Shown piece by piece: positions 24,184 through 32,077 of a stretch of DNA of 64,000 nucleotides. The translations under genes and the position numbers were made by a program. The stretch spans positions 1-64,000 of the forward strand of contig JAZLFR010000046.1 in assembly GCA_045615885.1 (NCBI GenBank), written 5' to 3'. This DNA is from UBA1765 sp045615885. GTDB taxonomy: Bacteria > Fibrobacterota > Fibrobacteria > Fibrobacterales > Fibrobacteraceae. Each line of letters starts with the position of its first letter. Position 1 is the stretch's first letter. The notes beneath the pieces were generated by a model, which was given only the letters and a program-made list of their open reading frames with translations, made no database searches and was not told where the DNA came from.

Positions 24184-25860
24184 TTAAAACACCAGGCCAA
24201 GGCCAACGTATGCACCGTTGCCAACATCGGTTATGATGGAGTAACCCAGTTCAACATTGAAAAGGCCGAGAGTGCAGAATACACCGCTGCGGAACTGCAG
24301 CCACTGTTCTTCACCACTGCCTGCGATCGGGATAATTGCAGTTTCACGGAAGCCGAACATGCCGTAGCCAAGTTCAAACTGAGCAAGCGGAGCTACATAG
24401 ACTTTTTCAAGTTCATTGCCTATGGCAAAGCCAACCATGCCGCCAACGCCGACAGCGACAAAGCCTTCCGCATTTTTACCAAAGCCAAGCTTTACGCGCA
24501 CAGCCGCGGCAACATCTGGCATTATGAAGAGGTCGTCTTCTTCGAGGCCATAGCCGTATGCAGCTTCGTTTGCATAGAACGCAGCGACGCCTGTAACTGC
24601 AGCCCACAAAGACGGATGCGCACCGCGGCGGTTTTCCACTTCCTTTGCGGCTTCTTCAGATTTTGCGACAGCAGCTTCTGCCTTTACATACTGCAGGGAG
24701 TCTGCGTCGTATGCCGGGCCAAAGTCAATGCCTTCTGCCTTGCCCTGGTTTTCCCAGTACCAGCGGCCATTCAACTGCGCAGACTTTTCAGCAAACTGCA
24801 GGGAACCCTTGTACTTTGCCGGGGTTCCATCGAACTTTGTCACGATGGTTGCGCCATCTACCTGAACTCCGCCTTTTTCAAAGGCAACGCGCAAATTACT
24901 CTGTTCTGCAGGGCCTGTACTAATACGGCTATGGAATAGCTTTACGCCATTCAAATAGTAGGCGCTGCGTACGGGTTGCGCAATGTCGATGTAGAGCGTC
25001 GGCACCTTTGCCGTGTCGACCTTGTAAACTGCGAGCGAGCCGTTTTCCTTGAGGTTTGCATTCAGGCGGGCCAGGCGTTCAAGGAAGAATGGAGCAAAGC
25101 CTTCGCCATCTTGGCGCACGACCATGCCGCGGCAAATTTCGCCCCACTTCCTTGCGATTTCAAAGGCGCGCTGCTGGCGCTTCGGTTCGTACTGCAGGGT
25201 AAAATTGTAATTGGCTTCAAAGCCCTTTGCTAGCGGTTCCAAGAAAACGCCGCCGTCAAGGTTCACGAATTCTTCCTTGGAACTTGCAAGGCTGTAAAGA
25301 GCATCGGTACAGGCATCGATCTGCTTTTTGCGGTCTTCAAGGCCGCGGGTAGTTTCCATGTAGCCAAGGCGGATTTCGCCGGTCACCTGCATGTAGCGGG
25401 CTTCGAATTCTGGAAGTTCCACCTGGTAAAAGTCCCAGCAGTCTTCGCCAACGACATCATTAATGCTAATCGATGCGCACTGGTCGTTCATCTTTGCAAT
25501 TCTATCGGCATCGGCAAGTAGCGATGCAAGGCCCGCATTTGCGCTGCCAAGGTCTGCCTGTAACTTTTGCAGTTCTGCCTGGCGGCGATGAAATACTGCC
25601 GGATCCTGCACAAAGATGGATGTGGAGCTTGGAGTCGTTGCGGCTGGCTGTTCAGCAACCGGTTCTTCCGCTGGTTCTGCGACTGGTTCTGCAGCCTGCT
25701 CTTCGGCCTGTTCTACCGATGGTTCTTCTGCAGGGGCGGCAACAGCCGACTCGGCGGTTTCCGTTTCTACAGGTTCTTCTTGCGCAAAAGTAGGCAATGC
25801 GCTAACGCACATTCCAACCAATGCAGTCAAACAAAATTTCTTAATGCCAAAAGTTTTCAT
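24184..25860 (-). CDS. Probable outer-membrane protein, coiled coil plus barrel
   Basis: 558 aa, not assigned to a named family. Signal peptide MKTFGIKKFCLTALVGMC...LPTFAQ. A Glu/Ala/Pro-rich low-complexity stretch (about 28-75) is followed by a predicted coiled coil (RRQAELQKLQADLGSANA), a mixed middle region with two Cys pairs, and a C-terminal ~140 residues of alternating hydrophobic beta strands rich in Gly/Tyr that end in GNGAYVGLGLVF, as expected for an outer-membrane barrel. It lies mid-cluster between an LPP20-like secreted protein and FISUMP lipoproteins, so an export or anchoring role is possible. Confidence 0.7.
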   Translation of the reverse strand: MKTFGIKKFCLTALVGMCVSALPTFAQEEPVETETAESAVAAPAEEPSVEQAEEQAAEPVAEPAEEPVAEQPAATTPSSTSIFVQDPAVFHRRQAELQKLQADLGSANAGLASLLADADRIAKMNDQCASISINDVVGEDCWDFYQVELPEFEARYMQVTGEIRLGYMETTRGLEDRKKQIDACTDALYSLASSKEEFVNLDGGVFLEPLAKGFEANYNFTLQYEPKRQQRAFEIARKWGEICRGMVVRQDGEGFAPFFLERLARLNANLKENGSLAVYKVDTAKVPTLYIDIAQPVRSAYYLNGVKLFHSRISTGPAEQSNLRVAFEKGGVQVDGATIVTKFDGTPAKYKGSLQFAEKSAQLNGRWYWENQGKAEGIDFGPAYDADSLQYVKAEAAVAKSEEAAKEVENRRGAHPSLWAAVTGVAAFYANEAAYGYGLEEDDLFIMPDVAAAVRVKLGFGKNAEGFVAVGVGGMVGFAIGNELEKVYVAPLAQFELGYGMFGFRETAIIPIAGSGEEQWLQFRSGVFCTLGLFNVELGYSIITDVGNGAYVGLGLVF

Positions 25861-25869
25861 ATTCCACCA

Positions 25870-27033
25870 CTACTTTCCAAGCTTTTCTGCAATCGCTGCA
25901 AACGGCAATTTTTGAATGGCCTTTGCATGGGCGTCTTCTGCCGTTTTGCCAACTCCCTTTGCCGTTTCGACAATTTCCTGGGTTGCAGTTTTCAAGGTCA
26001 CATTCAGAGTGCTCGTCACAAGGCCTGCAGAGCTCTTCTTATCAAAAAAATCAAGCGCTGCGACAAGGTCACTGCCGCTTTCTACAAAGTTCACGCCACC
26101 ATCGCCAAGGGTCTTTTGGAGCGTTGCGCATTCCGCAGCAGAAGCACCGCAAACCAGCTTGTAAGAAGCACCGCTCTTTGCCGTTTCATAGCGGACCTTC
26201 ACAGACTTCGTATCTGCACTGCGAACATATTTAAAGTTCAAATCCGGGTGGACCGTGACTTCACCCGCACCAAACTTTGCAGCAATCTGCTTGCGGGCAA
26301 AAGAGAGCGAGCCCTTCGCGTCTGTCTTGCCGTTTACAAGATCCTTGGAATTCTGCGTTACGGCAATCGGGAAGAGTGGAAGCGGTCCAGAAAAATCAGA
26401 CACCTTGATTTCGAGGGTTTCACCGTTCCAATCTGCTTCAATCTTCACGGTAGCTAAAGATGCCATCAAGAATTCCGTCAGTTCGCCAAGCGTATGTTCC
26501 AGTAAAAGTTCACGCGGCACGGCCTGTGCGTAAGAGAGGTTTTCAAGAAGCTCGTCGTGCTTCTCCACAAGCTTTTCAAGATCGCGCATGTCGAGCGTCA
26601 TCTTGCGGTAGTCCCTGTCGAGCATGTCATAGCGGATTATGGAATCCTTGGCCTTAACCGCGCGGGCGGTCTTTTCGACATCGATCAGAATTTTGGAAGC
26701 CATCTGGTCCAGGTCAACGCTTGCCGTGGCAGTGAACTTTCCGTCCACCTTTTTACCTGCAACGACGGTCGCGCCCTTGAGCACGATGTCTGTCGATGAC
26801 TTCCTGGAAGAACTCATCGACTTTTCCGTTTTCCAGCCAGCCTCTGTTTTTTGCTCGGAACGCGTCACTTCCGTTTCGGAAGTCACGCGCGTTTTCAACT
26901 GCTTTGCAATTCCTTCCAAGGCGAGCAGATCAGCTTCTTTCTGGGAAGTTGCAGAACTTGCGGTAAAGGTAACCACATTTGCGGCAAAGGCAAACGAAAC
27001 CGAAAGCAGCGCCAATGTCAAAAGCTTCTTCAT
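25870..27033 (-). CDS. LPP20-like secreted protein
   Basis: 387 aa from the ATG at 27033 (MKKLLTLALLSVSFAFAA, a clean signal peptide). The N-terminal ~110 residues (SQKEADLLALEGIAKQL, then TSETEVTRSEQ) have the pattern of LPP20-type domains, small alpha/beta folds found in surface lipoproteins. A coiled-coil stretch follows (MRDLEKLVEKHDELLENL) and then beta-rich sequence with GAPLFPI-like segments. No catalytic residues are seen. It overlaps nothing but is only 9 nt from the next gene and 32 nt from the previous one. Confidence 0.65.
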   Translation of the reverse strand: MKKLLTLALLSVSFAFAANVVTFTASSATSQKEADLLALEGIAKQLKTRVTSETEVTRSEQKTEAGWKTEKSMSSSRKSSTDIVLKGATVVAGKKVDGKFTATASVDLDQMASKILIDVEKTARAVKAKDSIIRYDMLDRDYRKMTLDMRDLEKLVEKHDELLENLSYAQAVPRELLLEHTLGELTEFLMASLATVKIEADWNGETLEIKVSDFSGPLPLFPIAVTQNSKDLVNGKTDAKGSLSFARKQIAAKFGAGEVTVHPDLNFKYVRSADTKSVKVRYETAKSGASYKLVCGASAAECATLQKTLGDGGVNFVESGSDLVAALDFFDKKSSAGLVTSTLNVTLKTATQEIVETAKGVGKTAEDAHAKAIQKLPFAAIAEKLGK

Positions 27034-27065
27034 ATTCATCAGACACAATTCCCCATTTCAGCCAT

Positions 27066-28046
27066 TTACTTGATTTCCATGATAATCAGCTTTTTGGTAA
27101 TGTTCTGCTTGCGAACTTTGGCAAGGCCATCGAGCGATTCCGCGAATGCAGAATACACCATCTGGGCGTCTTCATACACGCTCGGGTCAGCATACACAAG
27201 CAAATCGTAAGTGCTGCGAGTCATGGACTTCACCTGCATCTTGTTGAACTTCTTGCGCACGGCTCCGCTTACGATGTTTGAAATTTCTTCCGCCTGGTCA
27301 TCTGTAAAGCTGTCTGCCAAATGGGCAACGACCTTGTACTGGACACCAATTTCCAAAGAAGCGGCAAGGTTATCGCGCACCTTGTTTTCAAGTTTTACAA
27401 TCGCCTTTTCTACAGCCTTCTGCACAAGCACGCGCTGGCCTTCGTCGTTATCCTTTTCACGAACAGATTCGCTGCCAAGCAGATTGCCGGTAGAAGCTTC
27501 GCTTGCGTTCAAATCTACAACGATGTAGCCGTCCTGAATGCTGCCAGCAAAAGAAATGTTGATGTCAGATCCAATGGAAAGGCCAGCGGCGTATGCAAGG
27601 TCTTCGTCATTGCCGGCGATATCGGCCTGCAACTGCACGACCTCATTCACCTGGGCGTCGCTTTCAAGGCCGACAACGCTATAGTCGCGACTTGTCAAAT
27701 AGGCATTAATAACTTCCATGGCGGTCTTTGCGAGCGGGTTGCGGCGGACCACGTCAATGGAGCCAGCCATGCGGCCTGTCAGGGCCGGGGTCACAAGCAC
27801 GGTCGGCCTGGTCTTGAACACGACCTTTGAAATTTCGATTGCCGGTTCCTCGACTGCTTCTGCCTTCTTGGCAACCGGTTCCGGATGGCGAGCGTCCAGT
27901 TCCCTGTTCAAGTCGGAATAACCGGCAGCGGCGCGATCGCGGGTTGCATCTTCATTTGCCGGCGGGTTAGAGGCGCAAGCGGCAAGCATTGCAAGCGCAC
28001 CAAGAGAGAGGGTTGCGCAAAGAGCGTTCTTAGAAAACAATTTCAT
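27066..28046 (-). CDS. Lipoprotein, CsgG/DUF6175-like pattern
   Basis: 326 aa. Lipobox AMLAACASNPP (Cys24). After a short spacer the protein has RPTVLVTPALTGRMAGSID, a conserved-looking core AYLTSRDYSVVGLESDAQV, and GLSIGSDINISFAGSIQDG, a layout like proteins that recognise periplasmic targets in CsgG/LPP20-type envelope systems. The C-terminal half is alpha/beta (VRKKFNKMQVKSM). The family assignment is tentative. It is the second gene of the cluster, 12 nt after the FecR-domain gene. Confidence 0.6.
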   Translation of the reverse strand: MKLFSKNALCATLSLGALAMLAACASNPPANEDATRDRAAAGYSDLNRELDARHPEPVAKKAEAVEEPAIEISKVVFKTRPTVLVTPALTGRMAGSIDVVRRNPLAKTAMEVINAYLTSRDYSVVGLESDAQVNEVVQLQADIAGNDEDLAYAAGLSIGSDINISFAGSIQDGYIVVDLNASEASTGNLLGSESVREKDNDEGQRVLVQKAVEKAIVKLENKVRDNLAASLEIGVQYKVVAHLADSFTDDQAEEISNIVSGAVRKKFNKMQVKSMTRSTYDLLVYADPSVYEDAQMVYSAFAESLDGLAKVRKQNITKKLIIMEIK

Positions 28047-28058
28047 GTCTAACTCCTT

Positions 28059-29534
28059 TTATTCCTTTTCGATTCCGCCAGCCTGTTTCAAGCGTTCATA
28101 TTCCTGGTCTTCCGGCAAAAGCGCGTTGCGGGCCTTGCCTCCCGGGTGGTTCGAAAGAAGGCAATACACTTCATAGGTCTTGCTAGCCTTGAACGTCTTG
28201 CCGTTTTTCAAAGTCACGTCAACTTCGAATTCCGCAATTTTATTACGCGCCACTTCTACAGGGAATTCATATTTTAAAGATGTCAATTCATTGGCCGGGA
28301 CCGTATTTACAACCTTGCCCCCGCGCTTCAAGACAACGCTCTTGACTTCGTCCAAATCGTCTTCTGCAAGGCCAGACAAAGTTACGGCGACCTGGCCAGC
28401 ATAGGAAGCGCGTTCCGGGCCAATATGGATCCGTTCCATCTTCTGACCAGCAATGCGCACCCCCACCTTCAAATTCTTGGCCTTCGGGGCGGCCTTCGGA
28501 GCTTCAGGTTCTGCAGCAACTGTGTCTGCAACAGGTTCCGGTTCAAGTGAAGGCTCTGCATAGAGCGTATTCCACATGTAGCATGTAAATTCAACCACGC
28601 CGTCGCTGCAAGTTGCAAGAAAGCGCTTCGGCCCATAGGCATCTGCCTCCCAAGAGAACTCACGCTGGTAAATTCCATTCGCAGGTACCGTATCCGTAGT
28701 TCCAGCCACCTTCACAATCACACCGGGGGTCACGCGGGCCTGCAACGTAATAGAAGGAACAAATACGGTATCGGCAATGCGTGTCGCCTGTACGCGGACC
28801 TTGTTTTCAAAATCCTTCAAGCGGGCAGAGAAATCCTCATCGAACTTGGCAAGCGTCTTTTCCAGATCTGCACTTTCATCGGCCTTGATGGAATCCAACT
28901 TGCTCGCGAGCGCCGCAGTACCGGAAGACTTCAACTGCATCTTGGAAATGCCCTTGGAATGGACGATCACGGTTTGATTCGGCTTGACATCTTCCTTCTT
29001 GCCGTTGTTATCTTCAACTTCTACCAAGCCTTCCTTCAGGGAGGCAACCGTCTTGCCGCCAACGGAGCCTACAAAACCCGCAGTACCGCGGATAGCCGCC
29101 ACAGCGGTTCCCGTCTTGAATGTCATCGTCGAGGCATTCTGCTTTTGCACGTCAAAATGGACGACGCCGTTTTCCACAAGAATCGAGACGCTCTTGTTGA
29201 ACGACAGATTTTCTATGCTCAATACGATTTCCGTATTTTCTGCAAACGTAAGGGAAGAACCATCCGGAGTCTTCATGACCACTTCGGACTCTTCCCTGGT
29301 ACGGATCCTATCCTTTTCAATCATGTTCTGGCCAACGCGCATCGGAGACCAAGAAGAACTTTCCCTCTGTTTTTCGCATGTTCCAAGAACATTGATGACC
29401 TTGGCCTTAAACGAAGCCTTGCTTTCCTGCTCTTCTTCAGAAACAACAGGCACAACAGAAACACTCTGCTTTGCAGTTTCTTCCTTGCATGCAAAAAGGC
29501 ACAGCGATACCAGGAGAAGCGCTATTTTTTTCAT
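28059..29534 (-). CDS. FecR-domain lipoprotein
   Basis: 491 aa. Lipobox SLCLFACKEET (Cys16). The FecR domain spans about 50-185: IRTREESEVVMKTPDGSSL, SVSILVENGVVHFDV and a terminal GTAVAAIRGTAGFVG with LKEGLVEVED. Then comes a coiled coil (LEKTLAKFDEDFSARLKDFE), two Ig-like beta domains and a C-terminal CLLSNHPGGKARNALLPE tail. Outside TonB systems, FecR domains occur in surface proteins thought to bind peptidoglycan or sugars. It is the first gene of the six-gene cluster. Confidence 0.85.
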   Translation of the reverse strand: MKKIALLLVSLCLFACKEETAKQSVSVVPVVSEEEQESKASFKAKVINVLGTCEKQRESSSWSPMRVGQNMIEKDRIRTREESEVVMKTPDGSSLTFAENTEIVLSIENLSFNKSVSILVENGVVHFDVQKQNASTMTFKTGTAVAAIRGTAGFVGSVGGKTVASLKEGLVEVEDNNGKKEDVKPNQTVIVHSKGISKMQLKSSGTAALASKLDSIKADESADLEKTLAKFDEDFSARLKDFENKVRVQATRIADTVFVPSITLQARVTPGVIVKVAGTTDTVPANGIYQREFSWEADAYGPKRFLATCSDGVVEFTCYMWNTLYAEPSLEPEPVADTVAAEPEAPKAAPKAKNLKVGVRIAGQKMERIHIGPERASYAGQVAVTLSGLAEDDLDEVKSVVLKRGGKVVNTVPANELTSLKYEFPVEVARNKIAEFEVDVTLKNGKTFKASKTYEVYCLLSNHPGGKARNALLPEDQEYERLKQAGGIEKE

Positions 29535-29631
29535 ATAAATCCTACTTACAATATATCAACATTAAATTTAGTTTTCTATTGCAAAAATCATGTCTTTATA
29601 CTTTTAAAACGGGGTGCAAATCACACCGCAC
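29535..29631. other. Gap upstream of the FecR cluster
   Basis: AT-rich, about 100 bp, between the FecR-domain gene start and the terminator of the decarboxylase operon. It should hold the promoter of the FecR cluster; candidate TAAATT words are present, but no pair with good spacing was found. Confidence 0.4.
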
Positions 29632-29667
29632 AAAAAAAGGCCTCCGACAGAATCGGAAGCCTTTTTT
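29632..29667 (-). terminator. Terminator after the decarboxylase operon
   Basis: A GC-rich hairpin (GGC-C-TCCGA with TCGGA-A-GCC, one mismatch, 29639-29661) is flanked by seven A on one side and six T on the other, so it can act in both directions. It sits 20 nt after the beta-subunit stop. Confidence 0.85.
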
Positions 29668-29686
29668 GCAGAAAAGCGCGTGCTAA

Positions 29687-30847
29687 TTAAGCAAGGCGGC
29701 TAATCATGTAACCAGCGCAAACTGCGGTACCGATCACGCCGGCAACGTTCGGACCCATGGCATGCATGAGCAGGAAGTTCTGCGGGTCGTACTTAGCACC
29801 TTCAACCTGGGAAACACGGGCTGCCATAGGAACTGCAGAAACGCCTGCGGAACCGATGAGCGGGTTGACCGGGTTCTTCGGGGAGCACTTGTTCATGATC
29901 TTTGCAAGGAAGAGGCCTGCTGCGGTAGAGAAACCGAAGGCGACAACGCCCATGGCAATGATCATAAGTGTCTGACCGCGCAAGAAGATGTCGGCAGACA
30001 TGGTAAGGCCAACGGAAGTGCCAAGGAAGATCGTAACGATGTTCATGAGTTCGTTCTGTGCGGTCTTCACGAGACGTTCCACGACGCCAGATTCCTTGAA
30101 GATGTTACCGAGCATGAGCATGATGATAAGTGCAGATGCATCAGGAACAACGAGGAGGCAGACGATCATGACGAGAACAGCGAACACGATGCGTTCGAGC
30201 TTGCCAACCTGACGGAGGGCCTTCATACGGATCTTGCGTTCCTTGTCATTTGTCATGAGACGCATGATAGGCGGCTGAATGAGCGGCACAAGAGCCATGT
30301 AAGTGTAAGCGGCAACGGCGATAGGTCCAATCAAGTGCTTTGCAAGCTTGTTAGCCGTAAAGATGGATGTCGGACCGTCGGCACCACCGATAATGCCGAT
30401 GGAAGCTGCTTCACCAAGGGTAAAGCCGCCAAATGCTACTGCGCAGAACATTGTTGCGAAAACGCCGAACTGAGCACCACCACCGAGGAGGAGCGTACGC
30501 GGGTTAGCGATGAGCGGACCGAAGTCGGTCATGGCGCCAACACCGAGGAAGATGATCGGTGGGAAGAGTTCCAAGTGGATACCCTGGCTGATGTAGTAGT
30601 AAAGACCACCAGTCGGGCTGAACATGCCTTCGATGCTCCAGCCGCCGTCATAGAAACCTGCTGTAGGAATGTTGACGGCGAGTGCGCCGAGGGAAATCGG
30701 CAAAAGCAATAAAGGCTCGAATTTTTTCACGATCGCAAGATACATGAGAACGCCGGATACGATCCACATGACAATCATCTGCCATGTGATGTACTGGAAT
30801 CCGGTATCCTTAGCAAAATCAAGGACCGATGCTAAAACTTGAGACAT
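29687..30847 (-). CDS. mmdB: Sodium-pump decarboxylase beta subunit
   Basis: 386 aa integral membrane protein with about nine to eleven hydrophobic segments. It is the OadB/MmdB/GcdB family carboxybiotin decarboxylase that couples CO2 release to sodium export. The conserved signature SIGIIGGADGPTSIFTA, with the essential Asp, is present, as are FLGVGAMTDFGPLI and the late LMHAMGPNVAGVIG. Last gene of the operon with the carboxyltransferase, gamma/delta and biotin carrier genes. The symbol follows the carboxyltransferase type found upstream. Confidence 0.93.
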   Translation of the reverse strand: MSQVLASVLDFAKDTGFQYITWQMIVMWIVSGVLMYLAIVKKFEPLLLLPISLGALAVNIPTAGFYDGGWSIEGMFSPTGGLYYYISQGIHLELFPPIIFLGVGAMTDFGPLIANPRTLLLGGGAQFGVFATMFCAVAFGGFTLGEAASIGIIGGADGPTSIFTANKLAKHLIGPIAVAAYTYMALVPLIQPPIMRLMTNDKERKIRMKALRQVGKLERIVFAVLVMIVCLLVVPDASALIIMLMLGNIFKESGVVERLVKTAQNELMNIVTIFLGTSVGLTMSADIFLRGQTLMIIAMGVVAFGFSTAAGLFLAKIMNKCSPKNPVNPLIGSAGVSAVPMAARVSQVEGAKYDPQNFLLMHAMGPNVAGVIGTAVCAGYMISRLA

Positions 30848-30855
30848 AGGTTACC

Positions 30856-31245
30856 TTAGCCGATTGTAACGAGAACTTGGCCTTCGGAAACAGAATCCTG
30901 TTCCTTGACATTGATAGAGGTGATGGTACCAGCAACTGGAGCCGGAACCGGAGTTTCCATCTTCATTGCTTCGAGAACCATGATTTCCTGGTTAGCTTCA
31001 ACCTTGTCACCGACCTTGCACTTGATCTTGAACACAAGACCCATCATCGGGCTCGGGACCGGAGTGCCTGCGCCAGCAGGTGCTGCAGCCGGAGCTGCCG
31101 GTGCTGCAACTGGGGCAGCGACAGGTGCTGCAACCGGTGCTACTGCAGCCGGAGCAACGGAAACTGGTGCTACTGCACCGTTAAGAACTTCAACTTCAAC
31201 GTCGTAGCTCTTGCCTTCAAGTGTAATGCGGAGTGTCTTTTTCAT
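30856..31245 (-). CDS. mmdC: Biotin carboxyl carrier subunit
   Basis: 129 aa from the ATG at 31245 (MKKTLRITLEGKSYDVEVE); the longer open frame upstream has no family match. A long Ala/Pro/Val linker (about 28-60) leads to the biotinyl domain with the modified Lys in VLEAMKMETPV. It carries CO2 from the carboxyltransferase to the membrane beta subunit. It lies between the gamma/delta-like and beta genes with 19-nt and 8-nt gaps. Confidence 0.93.
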   Translation of the reverse strand: MKKTLRITLEGKSYDVEVEVLNGAVAPVSVAPAAVAPVAAPVAAPVAAPAAPAAAPAGAGTPVPSPMMGLVFKIKCKVGDKVEANQEIMVLEAMKMETPVPAPVAGTITSINVKEQDSVSEGQVLVTIG

Positions 31246-31264
31246 AATAGTATTTCCTGGCTTG

Positions 31265-32071
31265 TTACTTAAGCCCGTTGGAGTGAAGATTTGCACGACC
31301 CTGGGCAACCCATGCCAAGTTGTCGTTATTAACTGGACGGAAGGAAACCACATTGCATGGTTCACCGAGAACTTCCGCTGCCGCGACAGCAAAGATCATT
31401 GCAAGCTGTGCGTTTGTAAGACCTGGATGAATCTGGTCTTCGGTGCCTTCGAGAGCGGCCTGGCAGGCAACACCGATAAGAGCCTGGAACTGAGCGTTCG
31501 TAAGGCCCGGGTGAATGCTCGGGGCATTCGGATCGAGGTTGCTAACCGGAGCAGGTGCCGGTGCCGGAGCTGCTGCAGGAGCAGCCTTTGGAGCCGGTGC
31601 CTTTGTAAGGCCAAGCTTTGCCATGATAAAGGACATCGCATAGGTAAGGAGGCAAAGGCCGATAATTACGACCATCACCACGATGAGGCCAGTTGCCTGG
31701 AACTCAACGAGCTTACCGATTGTAAATGTTTCCTTTGAACCAGAGCAAACGCCTGTTTCGGTATTGTATTCGCCAGCGCAGTATTCGGAACCAAGCTTTG
31801 CCTTTGCAATCGGCAAAACCTTACCAGCTGCGTCTTCCTTAACCTTCAAGGCCATACGGGCTTCAGTGGACTGAGCGTAGGTCTTGTAGAGGACTGTGTA
31901 GCTACCGTCGTGGGCTTCTACAATCTTATAGACTGTAGAATCTGTACCTGGAGTAAGTTCAAGCTGGGCAGTGACTTTTGCAGCCTGTGAAGGCGGCATC
32001 ATCGAAAGCTGTTCCTTGAACTTTTCAGGGACCGGATTAGCTACGGTTTGTGTGTTTGTTGTTTCGTTCAT
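31265..32071 (-). CDS. Sodium-pump decarboxylase gamma/delta-like subunit
   Basis: 268 aa. One strong transmembrane segment (about 128-152, TGLIVVMVVIIGLCLL) as in OadG/MmdD. It is longer than usual: an extra extracytoplasmic-type N-terminal domain (about 1-125), an Ala/Pro linker after the membrane segment (KAAPAAAPAPAPAP), and a C-terminal part in which IHPGLTNAQ occurs twice (about 187 and 213). That doubled motif suggests a fusion of delta-like and epsilon-like pieces. The subunit should hold the complex together. The assignment rests on position and membrane pattern, so the exact subunit name is left open. Confidence 0.8.
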   Translation of the reverse strand: MNETTNTQTVANPVPEKFKEQLSMMPPSQAAKVTAQLELTPGTDSTVYKIVEAHDGSYTVLYKTYAQSTEARMALKVKEDAAGKVLPIAKAKLGSEYCAGEYNTETGVCSGSKETFTIGKLVEFQATGLIVVMVVIIGLCLLTYAMSFIMAKLGLTKAPAPKAAPAAAPAPAPAPVSNLDPNAPSIHPGLTNAQFQALIGVACQAALEGTEDQIHPGLTNAQLAMIFAVAAAEVLGEPCNVVSFRPVNNDNLAWVAQGRANLHSNGLK

Positions 32072-32077
32072 AATGGA

